Source: Bacteroidota bacterium (GTDB taxonomy: Bacteria; Bacteroidota; Ignavibacteria; Ignavibacteriales; Melioribacteraceae). From it: DNA of 32,431 nucleotides. The translations under genes were made by a program, and so were the position numbers. The stretch is from contig JAEXOD010000051.1 of the NCBI GenBank assembly GCA_023447335.1, positions 1 to 32,431 of the forward strand, read 5' to 3'. This document shows positions 32,155 through 32,431 of this stretch, in pieces. The notes below the pieces were generated by a model. That model ran no database searches. It was not told the DNA's origin and saw only the letters and a list, made by a program, of their open reading frames with translations. Every line of letters begins with the position of its first letter. Within the stretch, counting starts at the first letter, position 1.

Positions 32155-32431
32155 ATGAAATATCCATTAACATTAATTCTATTATTAATTGCATTTTTGC
32201 TTAATGCCGAAGTTCGATATGTAAGTAAAACGGGGAACAGTACTGCTCCCTATACTACATGGAAAACAGCGTGCGATAGTTTGCAAAAATGTTTTGATTA
32301 TTGTAATAACGGTGATACTGTTTATATTGATAGAGGGGTTTATAGGGAATCAATTTATATAAACGCAAAGAATTTAACCATAATAGGTATTGATACCGAT
32401 GAATGTATAATTGACGGGACGGGTATAATAC
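32155..32431 (+). CDS. secreted beta-helix-like protein, N-terminal part
   Basis: The frame is open from an ATG at 32155 to the window end (92 codons), so the C-terminus is missing. It encodes a signal peptide (MKYPLTLILLLIAFLLNAE). The next part is YVSKTGNSTAPYTTWKTACDS, then GDTVYIDRGVYRESIYINAKNLTIIGID and IIDGTGI. This is the typical opening of pectate-lyase-like right-handed beta-helix proteins (DUF1565/NosD-like), often T9SS-exported in this group. It extends the run of large secreted proteins on this strand. The ribosome site is weak. Confidence 0.8.
   Translation, partial: MKYPLTLILLLIAFLLNAEVRYVSKTGNSTAPYTTWKTACDSLQKCFDYCNNGDTVYIDRGVYRESIYINAKNLTIIGIDTDECIIDGTGII

Overview
The window is AT-rich and carries four proteins that end in a type IX secretion (T9SS) type A sorting domain of the NYPNPFNP...SGVYFYKL...KKM form. 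Together with Pit/DUF47, OprO/P-type porin, lamin-tail, LVIVD and beta-helix proteins, and promoters with an E. coli-like TTGnnn-N17-TAtAtT layout rather than the Bacteroidota TTTG/TAnnTTTG type, this suggests a member of the Ignavibacteria/Chlorobi branch. That placement is inferred from gene content and style, not from a marker gene.

Layout. (1) 1-2355, minus strand: an ABC exporter operon (ATPase, permease, LolA-like periplasmic protein cut by the window edge) behind a promoter whose spacer and -10 are covered by a palindrome. (2) 2432-4288, minus: a methyl-accepting chemotaxis protein. (3) 4368-14566, minus: ten closely packed genes that look like one transcription unit, with an array of TGACGA half-sites upstream and a strong hairpin after the last gene. 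In transcription order: two triphosphate-tunnel (CYTH-type) proteins, a DASS/SLC13 transporter, an unknown membrane-anchored protein, a DUF47 PhoU-like protein, a PiT permease, an OprO/P-type porin, a lamin-tail lipoprotein, an SdiA-regulated-type beta-propeller lipoprotein and a T9SS-exported lamin-tail protein. I read this as a phosphate/polyphosphate acquisition and handling operon running from cell surface to cytoplasm. It is the best candidate here for a system not yet described as a unit.

(4) 14634-14830, plus: tRNA-Ser(GCT) with promoter and terminator. (5) 14946-18104, plus: a DUF262/DUF1524 GmrSD-like putative defence nuclease, a DJ-1/PfpI protein, and a glutaredoxin-groES pair with no groEL beside it. 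(6) 18106-18684, minus: a small lipoprotein sharing a bidirectional terminator with groES. (7) 18770-32431, plus: four large secreted proteins in a row, each with its own promoter. The 2155-residue protein is built as propeller / 7 Ig-like / propeller / 4 Ig-like / propeller / FnIII-like / sorting domain. The 1508-residue protein has three beta-helix modules with a PKD domain after the first. Then come a 603-residue protein without a recognisable domain and the start of another beta-helix-like protein.

Nothing resembling a CRISPR array, insertion sequence or prophage was seen.
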